Part shown: in pieces, positions 57,001 through 64,000 of the stretch | Numbering within the stretch: position 1 is the stretch's first letter | Layout: every line of letters starts with the position of its first letter | Assembly (NCBI GenBank): GCA_024516035.1 | Contig: CM044959.1 | Coordinates: 17,938,525 to 18,002,524 of the forward strand | Reading direction: 5' to 3' | Length of the DNA: 64,000 bases | DNA from: Bactericera cockerelli | Taxonomy: Eukaryota; Arthropoda; Insecta; Hemiptera; Triozidae | The notes under the pieces: generated by a model | What the model was told of the DNA's origin: nothing | What the model saw: the letters and a program-made list of their open reading frames with translations, nothing else | Database searches by the model: none | Made by a program: the position numbers and the translations under genes

Positions 57001-60000
57001 TACCTGGACATCCCCCTCCCTGTGCGACCCTTCGGGGCTAGCACCTCGTACGGAGACATAGGCGAGGCCATGCGAGCCTTCACGAGACCCGAGACCCTGG
57101 CAGGTAACCACTCTAACAGTTGAAAGAAAGTAGAAGTAGAAGTAGTGCTTTATTTAGACTTTCAGCGCAAGACAGGTAGTCCCATTATGCCAACAGTTTA
57201 ACAAAGCACTTCTTTATTTATTTGAGTATAAATACATGTTTATTTGAGTATAATTTTATACTCAAATAAATATGTATTTATTTATAGAAAACTAGCAGTT
57301 AACCCGTGCTTCGCCACGATCTAAAAGTGCACTTTTAGGGCTCTATCTATGGAACGGTTTGGACTATTGCAAAATCTTTTCTTATTACACGTATTCAGTA
57401 TGCAAGGAATGTTGTGTCAAAATTTCAGCTCGCTAGGTATTACGGTTTGGGCTGTAGAGCGATGATCAGTCAGTCAGTGACTTTGACATTTATATATTAA
57501 GATATAAAAAAGTAGTCATATTTATGTTAATCAAACCCTCTTGTGAAAATAAAAAAAAGAAAAATAAGCACCATTAGGGTGAATTAACCGTTGAAAAAAG
57601 TTATCATATTTGTGTTAATCACAATCGTATTATCACACCTATTCGAACTTTCTCTACTAAATTGTTGCTTAACTTAGGACTTTAGCCACCCACCTCCGAT
57701 TACAAGCCCGCCGCCTTACCAATCAAGCCATAACCACTCTAACAGTGTAGAACAATGGTCGCTAAACAGAAAAAAAATATGCATATTGTTGTCTATCTAT
57801 TCAAGGAGGCAAATAATTGACAGGGCTCAGCAGAACTACATAATTATATGTCTCATTTGTATAGTATAGAAATTTTACTCAGCCTAAAATGTAAAACCTA
57901 ATAATAAATCTAGGAAAAAAATTGCTACCTTAACTAAAGAATGTTTATACAACAACAAAAAGTACTGTTTCTTAAAACATTTAAACTGGAAAAATAAAAA
58001 TACTACAAATTGGGCAAATGATAATTTCGTGAATATTTCGCGTTAATGATAGATACGTGTTGAAGATTAATCAACTTTTCAGTATTATATAGATATGGAT
58101 TTCGGAGTTTTTCTTATTAAAATATCTTTTTCGATTAAAGAATTTCGCCGATTCCCTTAAAATTGATAGTATCATTGGTATTATCTACGCCGCTGTGATA
58201 GGTTGAAATTCCCACTAGAAGGCGTGTTAGGGGATAGTGTCCACTTAGATTTTTTTTTATTTAGTTTTATTAAATATAATAAAAACTTGTCCCAGGGACG
58301 TCCTTCCGGAAGGGAACCGAGGATGCAAGAAGCATTTCCTCTTTGAATGGCCACTTAGATTAAATCCAATCCTGTTTCATAATTCGGCCCTTGTTCTTTT
58401 GCCAGGTAACAACCAGTACCACTGCGAGCGGTGTGTGGCAAGCTATGCGACGCGCACAAAGGTCTCAAGTTCGTCTCCTTCCCCTATCTTCTCACCCTGC
58501 ATCTGATGAGGTTTGATTTCGACTATGCCACCATGCGACGCATCAAGCTGAATGACAAGTGAGTGTGACAGCCTTTAGATGATAATCGAATCACTAATTT
58601 GTTGGTACGAATAATAATAATAATATCGCCTTATTTATACTGCCCGATTGAGACTATTAAAGTCCCATTATTCCAGCAGTAAGCCCAAGACATATTATGT
58701 GGTAAAAATCCCAAATGGGAGGATAACTTGTCATGTCCCGGCTGAGTTTCGAACCCACGAACTCTGGAATCTCGGAATTCATAGAGTGCCGCCTTTACCA
58801 CTGAGCTACCGGGAACAAATTAGTGATAATCGAATGTGGTTAAAACTTACAAGATATGATTTTGCAATTGATTTTGCACTTTTAAAGAAAAAGGAAAGTG
58901 TTCCCCGGAACCGCTTTCGCATTACTTCAGGGCATTACTTTACCTTTACATCCATGCCATTCCGGAAACGGAAAATTTCGGTCAGAAATATCCGCTCCGA
59001 CCGGAATTCGAACCCGCAACCTCCGGGTCAGTAACCAATGTTCTTAACCACTGAGCCACGGAGATTGGCTGATGTTGCACTATGTCAAAACCTACCACTG
59101 AACATACAATCTCTTAGGAAATCATTCCTCCTACGTGTCCCGCGGCCACGTCTTGATTTCGCGTTGTCGATTATGCCTGATGAGTTTCTCAGACTTATTG
59201 AATAATAAGGGTAAACAGTCGCATTAAGGGTTGGGTGGGAGAGATTGACACAGGCAATAACTCCGCCCTTTAGGTAGGACATTAGCTTTATTCTCTTTTT
59301 TGTTCTTGTTTCTTTATTCAATCTATTTATTTTTTTCGTTATAATTTCATTGTATTGTACTGTAAATATTGAACTTTGTCTTTACCTAATAATCTATACT
59401 TATATAAGAGAGTTTCACTCACTGACTGACTGACTCACTGATTCATCACTGTTTCTCCGAACTGGTAAGTTCTAGGAAGCTGAAATTTGGTAGGTAGCTT
59501 TGGGATTTTTCGAAATTCCCACTACAACACCTGCCATTGGCGAAAAAGGATTTTTTGCTTTCACGGCCATGCCTCGGCCCGCAAAGCGGGCGACAGCCCG
59601 CTAGTAGCGTAATATAATAAAAATTATTTATTTTTCCAGAGTTAAGTTCCCGAAGATCCTGAATCTGAACGCCTTCAACGCCTCCGAAGGGTCCTGTCTT
59701 CTGGACCCGAAGGATAAGGAAGAGGAGAGCGAGGGGTTCCCGGAGGAGATCCCCATCAAGTGTGACGACTCAAGCACCACAGACTCGGGGTCTGCTCTGG
59801 ATGATGAGAGCTGTCAGGATCAGGACCAGGTAAATAAGCTTTTAAAAAAGGTATCATATCTGTGTTCATCACTTTCATGATAATAATAATATTGCCTTAT
59901 TTATACTGCCCGAATAGGACAGTTAATGTCCCATTATTCCAGCAGTAAGCTCAATACACATTATTATGTGGTAAAAATCCCAAATGGCAGGATAACTTGT

Positions 60001-63000
60001 CATGTCCCGGCTGATATCACAACTACTCAAACTCGCTTTACCAAATCTACGCTGAAACCGGGACTTGAACCATCGACCTCCAGGTTACAAGTCCGGTGCC
60101 TTATCGATCAAGCTACTGAGGTAGCTTATAACCTATTCAATAGTGATTGTAAAATCATTTCTGTTTGTGGACCAGGTAAATACTGATTATTACACATACC
60201 GTGTTGGTGAGTTAGGCACAGATACCTATATTTCCGTAACCTTACACTCTGCTGGGCTGTCTCTTTCGTTGTATAGGCGTTCTTCACACCTCGGCCGAGG
60301 TGTTTGATCACGGTGGTGAGAGGATTAGGACGATAGCAAGTTCCTCCCCCACCTTTTTTTTACTCAGGTAGAGATACCGAGTTCCTCCCCGTACACGAAA
60401 GGTAAAATGTAGAGTTGCTCCCCGATGCAAACACCGAATACATAATGCATAGGCTATCAGCTTTTAATTAATTACCATTTGAGTTTTAGGTGTTCTGTAG
60501 GCGTTCAGTTGAATGTTTGTTTATAATGTAGAATTTCAATAAATACTGAGTATGGTCAAAACCATGACCGGGGGGAGGAACTCGGTTAAAAAAAGGTCGA
60601 TGGGGAGGAACTCCCGAGGATTATGTGAACGCCCAGGTCCAATATCTCTAGTCTCCTTTCATGTCCATTGAGATCCTTTCATGTCCATTGAGGTGGTTAA
60701 TGTCCTCTTTTTGAGTTGTCACACACTGGGAATCATACCAGCTACCGACATTAAACTCACCCAGCCTGAGTTGGGCCGGAAATGCTAGCCTCATGTTTCT
60801 CTTTGCTTCGGAGGAACCAGATTTTTTTGTGAGAAAAATTCGGCCCAACCCAGGTATCGAATTCAGGATCTCCGGACCATGTGGAGCAGTCACAATCGTT
60901 ACACCACTCAGAACCAGGTGAAAACTACGATTTTATAGTCGCACAAAATTTTAGTTTCAGTGGTGATTAAAATTACTCTTGCACATTCCTATTTTTTTTT
61001 TTTTTTTTTTTTATTGTCCACTAGCACGGACCTAGGTTTTTTTTCTGGTACGGTGTTCTGGTGAAGCCGAGGTGTAATCAATTTCAGGACGCCATTTCAG
61101 AAAAAAATGTTCAATGTCGGAAGACTTTGGAAGGTTTTTCAACATAGTTTTCTCTAATTTTCCACCTATCTTTTTTGTAAGAAATTTAAAAGAAGAAATT
61201 AATACTAATTTTAAAAAAAATGAATTTCTAGTATATATTTTTATTTGCATTATTTAATACGAAAAATATTATAACTTTCAAGTTTTATAAAGTGAAAAAA
61301 AGTATAACTCTGAATAAATTTAAAAGATACCTATGTATGTACATATTATATTTACTAAAGTTATTTGAACTAATCATTTTGTCATATTTCTCAAGAATTC
61401 TCAATATGCCGAAAAATATTCTCATTTAAAATTTATTCATTTTTCGATCTTCAAATGAAAAAATCCTAGAAAAAATTTCCTAATCTGCCCCTAACAAAAA
61501 TAATTTTGAACGATAAAAATGTGATCAAGCAGAGAAGGAATATTTCAGGAAGAATGACAGGACAGGGATTCGAACCAAGGAATTGGGATTTGGAGAATTC
61601 ATTTCAAGGACAAAGACAAGGACGGGAGTTGAACCATTGAGCTATGATCACTTTGTGAAGAAGTGCGAAAGAAAGTTTACATTTAAAATTTATAGAGGCC
61701 ATTTGTATTTTGGAAAGATTCTATACTCGCGGGAAATTTTGTAATGACAACAGCAGTCACAAGAGAAAGTGTTTTTCTATTTTTTTTCGTTTGTAACATT
61801 TGCGTACGCACGCAAATGTTGCAAACGGAAAATCAATGCTCATTGGTAAAGTACTCGCTTGCCATGCGGAAGTTCCCGGGTTCGAATCACAGAGCCTACA
61901 AAAAAATTGTCCTCAAAATTTGGTTACAGTTCTTTGTAAGGAATACCTTCCGGTGAGATCGTGTTGATCCAGTACCTAAATGGAAAGTATTGTGTCACGT
62001 CCCGTTCATCAGAGGGGAGGCATACTACGGTATGGGCAAGCTTCTACAGTAGCTGCTGTTTCACAGACCACTAACTTCTACAGTAGCTGCTGTTTCATGG
62101 CTACGAATAAAAAGAGGCTGAAAAGCACTCATCTTTAAAATAGAAGTATATAATAATAATTCCGTGTCCCTGAGTTAGGTATTGATACCTAACTCACGGT
62201 GGTGAGAGGATTATATGGACGCCCAGATTTTAATGCCTAGGCTCCTTTCATGTCCATTGATTCTATTTGGTTTTAACGTCCTGACTTGAGGTAGACAGGA
62301 CGGGGGTTTTACCCTCCATTCGCTGGGAATCGTACCAGCTACCCACATTAACCTCACCCAGCCTGGGTAGGGCCGGAATTGCCAGCCTCACAGGGTCGGA
62401 GGGAACAGAATTTTCTGTGCGAAAAGTCTGCTCCAACCGGGAATCGAACTCAGGATCTCTGGACTACGGGCAGTAGTCACATCCGTTACGCCACGGAGGC
62501 TGGCTAACAATAATGTCCTACCTATAGGGCGGAGTTATTGCCTGTGGCAATCTCTTCCACCCAACTTTTCCTTTCTGTTTGATCGCAGGACGTGGACGAA
62601 GGAATCGACATCAGCAGCCACCCCGACCCCCCCTCAGCCTCCGGCACTAGGGACCCCTCACTCTCTGCCCGCGGGCCCTACATCTACGAGCTGTTCTCAA
62701 TCATGATCCACTCGGGATCCGCGTCTGGAGGCCACTACTATGCCTACATCAAGAACTTCGACACTGACGAGTGGTGAGTTGAAAATTAAAAAGAAGGTAC
62801 AATTATCGTAAGTTAGTTAAGCAACGTCCATCGAGGTTAGGACTTGGATGGGTGACCATTCAAATTCGAACCCTTATTTATTTACACTTTATTTTTTTTA
62901 CAAAACAATCATCATCAAAAAATTAATAACAATAAAAAAAAACTACTATGCCTACATCAAGAACTTCGACACTGACGAGTGGTGAGTGGACAATTGAAAA

Positions 63001-64000
63001 GAAAGTAAAAAAGATTAAAAAAAAGTCATCATATTTGTGTTAATCACTATCGTGATATCACAACTACTCAAACTCACTTTACTAAATCTACGCTGAAACC
63101 GGGACTTGAACCACCCACCTCCAGGTTACAAGTCCGCTGCCTTATCGATCAAGCTACTGAGGTCGGTATTGAAAAGAAACTTTATTTTTTTTTACAAAAC
63201 AATCATCAACAAAAAACTAATAACAATAAATTTAAAAAAAAACTTAGAAGTATGTACAAAAAAATTTAAGATCAAAATTAATTTTAATTACATTTTTTTG
63301 TAATCCGGGGCGAAGTTAATGCCTTAGGCATTCTTTGCCACTTAACCCTCGTGATACTGGCTATCACCAGCCCCACTCAGGCTGGGTGAGGTACATTTGA
63401 GTAGCTGGTTTTTATGTTACCAGCGAATGGAGAGTAAAACCCCCGTTGTAATAGAACATGCAGTTGAAAGCGACGTTAAACCAACAACAAAAAAAAAAAA
63501 TCGGTGCAATGAGAATATTAGTGTAAGTATTTTTATTATTATGAAACGCTTTATTAGAAGAACATATATACAAACAAATAATGGTAAAAATTAAAATACA
63601 AAATTGACAAAATTAATATAAACAGGAAAAAATAAACAAAATATATACATATGTCCTAACTAAAGGGCCGGGTTATTGCCTATGGCAATCTCTTCCACCC
63701 AACCCAAGTAGGTAGTTTACGTAGTTGAAAGCGACGTTAAGTCTATATTTAAAAAAAAATCTACATTATGCTTCCTCGCCATGATTTTCGTCACTTTTAT
63801 TAATTATTGTTATGTATTTAAAAACAATTTCATTGATATTGTAATGTATTTAAAAAGATTAGTCTGAGAGGAGCTATTTAGCTAACGTTTTACAGATTTT
63901 TGTTACTAGTTACCATGTATTTTTGTGCCAACCATTGTAATATTTTTGGTTTAAAAATAAATACAATTATTTTTTATCTATCTATCCTCACCCCCAGGTA
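47814..64000 (+). CDS. USP47: USP47 ubiquitin-specific protease, 5' portion (eight exons plus start of ninth)
   Basis: Exons 47814-48023, 48509-48743, 53051-53229, 56031-56217, 56939-57103, 58406-58558, 59640-59829, 62589-62773 and 63998 onward encode about 500 residues, roughly the N-terminal third of USP47. The Cys box [53 protein letters not shown] and CERC zinc-ligand pairs, [15 protein letters not shown] and the His box [17 protein letters not shown] all match the family. USP47 is a cysteine deubiquitinase acting in base-excision repair (DNA polymerase beta) and signalling (established for homologues). Oddities: a two-base frameshift in exon 6, LMRFDFDY where LKRFDFDY is usual, and a copied exon end in the intron after 62773. 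The start codon exon was not found; ATG 47820 is preceded by in-frame coding-like DE after an acceptor. Confidence 0.95.
48036..48365 (+). mobile_element. Chimeric tRNA-headed SINE, family E
   Basis: Head CAGTCTGGTAATCCAGGTAG and GTTAGTTCGAATCCCACCC resembles family F. The body CCCAGGCTGGGTAAGGTTAA is shared with the 5S-headed family D, followed by GGAAGGGCATCCAGCCATAA. Inserted 13 bp after the exon end, just beyond the splice donor. Confidence 0.8.
48509..48743 (+). CDS. USP47: USP47 exon 2 of this window
   Basis: Acceptor TTTTCACAG, donor GTAAGT, phases 0 to 1. Encodes [31 protein letters not shown] and an acidic linker [14 protein letters not shown]. Weakly conserved, consistent with the linker before the catalytic domain. 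Confidence 0.82.
48744..50197. other. USP47 intron, no gene recognised
   Basis: Contains a family A SINE fragment (49014-49052). The frames at 49116-49451 and 49919-50137 lack features. Confidence 0.5.
50198..50395 (+). mobile_element. tRNA-derived SINE, family B, full length
   Basis: Best full copy on the plus strand: CTGACCTGGTAGCTCAGTGG, GACTGGTAATCCAGAGGTCG and GTTCAAAACCCAGCCGGG, the body, then AAATAAGGCGATATTATTAT and an ATT repeat. Confidence 0.85.
50396..51784. other. USP47 intron with CT-rich tract
   Basis: 51365-51610 is pyrimidine-rich (CTCTATCTCTCTCTATCCC and similar). Otherwise AT-rich, no exon or RNA gene recognised. Confidence 0.5.
51785..51998 (+). mobile_element. 5S-derived SINE, family D (head truncated)
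   Basis: CCAGCGAAGCTAGGACTTGA and GTGGGTGACCATTCAAATTT correspond to the 3' part of 5S, followed by CTACTCAGGCTGGGTGAGAT, CCAGCGAATAGAGAGTGAAA, and GAAAGCGACGTTAGACC before an A tail. Confidence 0.8.
51999..52816. other. USP47 intron, no gene recognised
   Basis: AT-rich. Includes a short CACCGGTGGTAC palindrome-like stretch near 52240. No element or exon recognised. Confidence 0.5.
52817..52912 (+). mobile_element. 5S-rRNA-like SINE head
   Basis: CAGTTCTCATTCTCTCACTG, AAGTTAAGCAGCGTCCAGCG and TAGGACTTGGATGG match the 5S promoter half; the family body is absent after about 52912. Confidence 0.75.
53051..53229 (+). CDS. USP47: USP47 exon 3 of this window (catalytic Cys box)
   Basis: Acceptor CCCGCCAG, donor GTGAGA, phases 1 to 0. 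Encodes [37 protein letters not shown] and [14 protein letters not shown]. The Cys in AMTCYLN is the catalytic nucleophile of the family. The last ten exon bases GAACTTACAG recur at 53243-53252 in the intron. Confidence 0.97.
53253..53305. mobile_element. Family H repeat fragment
   Basis: GGTTGGGTGGAAGAGATTGC, CAAAAGCAATAACCCCGCCC and TTTAGTTAGGACTTA: the terminal block of family H, directly next to the palindromic element. Confidence 0.65.
53317..54972. mobile_element. Palindromic ACAGGGTG-motif element, complete copy
   Basis: Starts TACAGGGTGTCCCACC and ends GGTGGGACACCCTGTA; the arms are about 700 bp, near-perfect inverted repeats, flanked by TA on both sides. The central block is inverted relative to that in the copy at 1-1493, so the two copies lie in opposite orientation. 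ACAGGGTG/CACCCTGT motifs punctuate each arm. Lies in the USP47 intron after the Cys-box exon. Followed by a TA run at 54971-54983. Confidence 0.9.
54984..55439. other. USP47 intron, no gene recognised
   Basis: AT-rich. Contains a short hairpin TATTTGAGTATGTG/CACATACTCAAATA at 55332-55364 and possibly the end of a degenerate SINE near 55100-55160. Confidence 0.45.
55440..55640 (-). mobile_element. 5S-rRNA-derived SINE, family D, near full length
   Basis: Minus strand: GCGTTGAATGCAACGGTTCT, CGTAGGATCACCGAAGTTGA and GCAAAGTCCAGTGAAG (5S-like from its 5' region), then TCGTGATGCTGGCATTCCGA, CCAGGCTGGTTGAGGTTAAC and GCGAATGGAGAGTAAAACCC. Confidence 0.85.
55733..55903. mobile_element. Dispersed repeat, family H
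   Basis: GCTTTATTAGGTAAGACAAA, AATACAATGAAATTATAAAG, CCTACCTAAAGGGCGAGGTT and GCAATCTCTTCCACCCAA: full match to 10183 and 63541. Confidence 0.7.
55908..55995. repeat. TACTTCCG palindrome element, 5' part
   Basis: TACTTCCGAAAAATTTCGAA then TATTAGAAATCGGAAGTA, followed by TTGTGTTCGTTTTTGTAAA as at 11569. Ends about 35 bp before the USP47 exon at 56031. Confidence 0.65.
56031..56217 (+). CDS. USP47: USP47 exon 4 of this window
   Basis: Acceptor TTGATTCCAG, donor GTGAGG, phases 0 to 1. Encodes [40 protein letters not shown] and ADLINNLYQ. The QQHDIQEL motif is the second conserved USP block. Confidence 0.97.
56218..56938. other. USP47 intron
   Basis: AT-rich with a partial TACTTCCG-family copy at 56668-56760 and short GTTAGTTA direct repeats near 56600-56665. 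The antisense and sense frames have no features. Confidence 0.5.
56939..57103 (+). CDS. USP47: USP47 exon 5 of this window (first zinc-ligand pair)
   Basis: Acceptor CCCGGCAG, donor GTAACC, phases 1 to 1. Encodes [32 protein letters not shown] and a [15 protein letters not shown] segment. The CLDC pair with CERC of the next exon forms the USP zinc site (family inference). Confidence 0.96.
57291..57502 (-). mobile_element. Non-autonomous Helitron, 212 bp
   Basis: On the minus strand starts TCTTAATATATAAATGTCAA after A and ends GGGTTAACTGCTAGT before T, with a CGTGGCGAAGCACG hairpin upstream of the end. The A/T flanks fit Helitron insertion between A and T. Confidence 0.85.
57598..57731 (-). 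mobile_element. tRNA-derived SINE, family C
   Basis: Diverged copy: ATGGCTTGATTGGTAAGGCG, GGCTTGTAATCGGAGGTGGG on the minus strand, tail with ACACAAATATGATAAC. Confidence 0.65.
57732..58405. other. USP47 intron
   Basis: AT-rich. A repeat end like that at 10797-11462 (ATCCTGTTTCATAATTCGGC) lies at 58369-58388, directly before the acceptor of the exon at 58406. Confidence 0.5.
58406..58558 (+). CDS. USP47: USP47 exon 6 of this window, with frameshift
   Basis: Acceptor TTTTGCCAG, donor GTGAGT. The first part reads [12 protein letters not shown]; after about 58447 the family sequence continues in another frame as [20 protein letters not shown] and [16 protein letters not shown]. The shift corresponds to two extra bases near 58446-58450. 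The exon length (153) leaves the wrong phase for the next exon, which confirms it. HLMRFDFDY has Met where Lys is typical. Sequencing error or genuine lesion cannot be distinguished. Confidence 0.92.
58608..58812 (-). mobile_element. tRNA-derived SINE, family B
   Basis: Full copy on the minus strand with (AAT)n at 58608-58624 and head CCCGGTAGCTCAGTGGTAAA at the high-coordinate end. Confidence 0.8.
58895..59070 (-). mobile_element. tRNA-derived SINE, family A
   Basis: GCGGTTCCGGGGAACACTTT body end and GGGTTCGAATTCCGGTCGGA B-box side on the minus strand; head near 59020-59070. Confidence 0.75.
59225..59392. mobile_element. Dispersed repeat, family H (inverted)
   Basis: GGTTGGGTGGGAGAGATTGA, CCGCCCTTTAGGTAGGACAT and AATTTCATTGTATTGTACTG: reverse complement of the 55733 copy. 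The Helitron at 59393 follows at once. Confidence 0.7.
59393..59605 (+). mobile_element. Non-autonomous Helitron, 213 bp
   Basis: TCTATACTTATATAAGAGAG start after A, ACTGACTGACTGA run, GCCCGCAAAGCGGGC hairpin and CTAGT end; the last about 90 bases are nearly identical to 46030-46119. Ends 34 bp before a USP47 exon. Confidence 0.85.
59640..59829 (+). CDS. USP47: USP47 exon 7 of this window
   Basis: Acceptor TTTTTCCAG, donor GTAAAT, phases 2 to 0. Encodes [20 protein letters not shown], then an acidic linker [17 protein letters not shown] and [17 protein letters not shown], the variable insert between the USP subdomains. Confidence 0.93.
59845..60125 (-). mobile_element. Nested SINEs: family B inserted into family C
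   Basis: The family C tail (59845-59878) and head (60014-60125) are separated by a family B fragment with AAT tail (59879-60013). A short TGA occurs at both junctions, consistent with target duplication. Confidence 0.75.
60126..60639. other. USP47 intron
   Basis: No exon. Contains inverted phrases CAAGTTCCTCCCCCACC and GGGGAGGAACTCGG/GGGGAGGAACTCCC (60340-60365 against 60575-60615), the edges of an inverted-repeat element of about 300 bp, class unknown. Confidence 0.45.
60640..60918 (-). mobile_element. SINE, family E (tRNA-headed)
   Basis: Minus strand: head near 60850-60918 (GGAGATCCTGAATTCGATAC), body CAGGCTGGGTGAGTTTAATG, tail TCAATGGACATGAAAGGA. The tail phrase is duplicated (60653-60692). 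Confidence 0.7.
60919..61835. other. USP47 intron, very AT-rich
   Basis: A T20 run near 60991-61012. Two short tRNA-B-box-like phrases (GGGATTCGAACC and GGGAGTTGAACC, 61565 and 61624) are fragments only. Confidence 0.5.
61836..61900 (+). repeat. tRNA-Gly-like sequence (probably SINE-derived)
   Basis: GCTCATTGGTAAAGTACTCG, CTTGCCATGCGGAAG and CCGGGTTCGAATCAC look like the D, anticodon (GCC) and T arms of tRNA-Gly, but the acceptor stem does not pair. Not a functional tRNA as far as I can see. Confidence 0.45.
62214..62506 (-). mobile_element. SINE, family E (tRNA-headed), near full length
   Basis: Minus strand: head CGTGGCGTAACGGATGTGAC, GAGATCCTGAGTTCGATTCC, body CCCAGGCTGGGTGAGGTTAA, CCAGCGAATGGAGGGTAAAA, end TCAATGGACATGAAAGGAGC. 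Confidence 0.8.
62508..62565. mobile_element. Family H repeat fragment
   Basis: TGTCCTACCTATAGGGCGGA and GCAATCTCTTCCACCCAA, 24 bp before the His-box exon. Confidence 0.65.
62589..62773 (+). CDS. USP47: USP47 exon 8 of this window (catalytic His box)
   Basis: Acceptor TTGATCGCAG, donor GTGAGT, phases 0 to 2. Encodes [40 protein letters not shown] and [12 protein letters not shown]. The His in [10 protein letters not shown] is the catalytic base. The Trp codon is split TG|G and completed by the exon starting at 63998. Confidence 0.97.
62815..62880 (+). mobile_element. 5S-rRNA-like SINE head fragment
   Basis: GTTAGTTAAGCAACGTCCAT, CGAGGTTAGGACTTGGATGG and GTGACCATTCAAATTC, clearly 5S-like over boxes A to C. 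Confidence 0.75.
62942..62987 (+). repeat. Perfect 46-bp copy of the His-box exon end plus donor
   Basis: Bases 62942-62987 are identical to 62734-62779 (codons for [13 protein letters not shown] plus GTGAGT). Upstream of the copy is A-rich sequence instead of exon, with no acceptor visible, so it is probably not a usable exon. Similar sequence continues about 20 bp into the intron. Confidence 0.93.
63027..63168 (-). mobile_element. tRNA-derived SINE, family C, full length
   Basis: Minus strand: CCGACCTCAGTAGCTTGATC, GGACTTGTAACCTGGAGGTG, GGTTCAAGTCCCGGTTTC, tail AACACAAATATGATGAC. Confidence 0.8.
63340..63495 (+). mobile_element. Family D SINE body (5S head missing)
   Basis: CCCTCGTGATACTGGCTATC, CCCACTCAGGCTGGGTGAGG, CCAGCGAATGGAGAGTAAAA and GAAAGCGACGTTAAACCAAC, then an A-rich tail. 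Confidence 0.75.
63541..63705. mobile_element. Dispersed repeat, family H
   Basis: GAAACGCTTTATTAGAAGAA, ACAAATAATGGTAAAAATTA, AAAGGGCCGGGTTATTGCCT and GCAATCTCTTCCACCCAACC; closest partner is 26350-26500. Confidence 0.7.
63998..64000 (+). CDS. USP47: USP47 exon 9, first bases
   Basis: CCTCACCCCCAG at 63986-63997 is an acceptor; GTA at 63998-64000 completes the split Trp codon and starts a Tyr codon, matching the WYSF that follows the His box in the family. The exon continues past the window. Confidence 0.75.

Noticed and set aside
61836..61900. Functional tRNA-Gly gene
   Set aside because: D, anticodon and T arms are recognisable but the acceptor stem does not pair.

Overview
The window is metazoan nuclear DNA, AT-rich and full of repeats. 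It has spliced genes with GT/AG introns, tRNA- and 5S-rRNA-derived SINEs, Helitrons, hAT and MITE-like DNA elements and a Ty3/Gypsy LTR retrotransposon. The mix and the divergence of the two recognisable genes from their human counterparts suggest an invertebrate, most likely an arthropod; I cannot place it further from sequence alone.

Layout. (1) 1-9447: repeat-rich DNA with no recognisable exon, starting inside a large palindromic element. (2) 9448-12934, plus strand: the last three exons of a single-pass membrane protein whose cytoplasmic tail carries a 12-residue CDTEH repeat; its ectodomain must lie upstream of the window. (3) 14712-26090: an 11.4-kb, 43-bp-period minisatellite. (4) 26048-35329, minus strand: a six-exon DCAF13 (Sof1-family WD40 protein). 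Its last 13 codons, its stop codon and one further base are the first unit of the minisatellite. Its intron 1 holds a 4.6-kb Gypsy element with near-identical 172-bp LTRs. (5) 35330-47813: intergenic, with a hAT-like element having a perfect 8-bp target duplication just upstream of DCAF13, a 2.2-kb inverted-repeat element enclosing an inverted array of Helitron-end-like units, and many SINEs. (6) 47814-64000, plus strand: the 5' part of USP47 (deubiquitinase), eight full exons plus the first three bases of a ninth, with both the Cys and His boxes. Its introns hold a complete copy of the palindromic element, Helitrons, SINEs and a perfect 46-bp copy of an exon end including its splice donor.

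The genes are not an operon. The membrane-protein gene and DCAF13 are convergent, with the minisatellite between them; DCAF13 and USP47 are divergent.

The main discovery is that the 3' end of the DCAF13 coding sequence seeded a minisatellite of about 260 copies. Single-base indels break DCAF13 exon 5, USP47 exon 6 and the young Gypsy element, and the middle of the array is riddled with small deletions. Together these suggest residual long-read consensus errors rather than real gene death.
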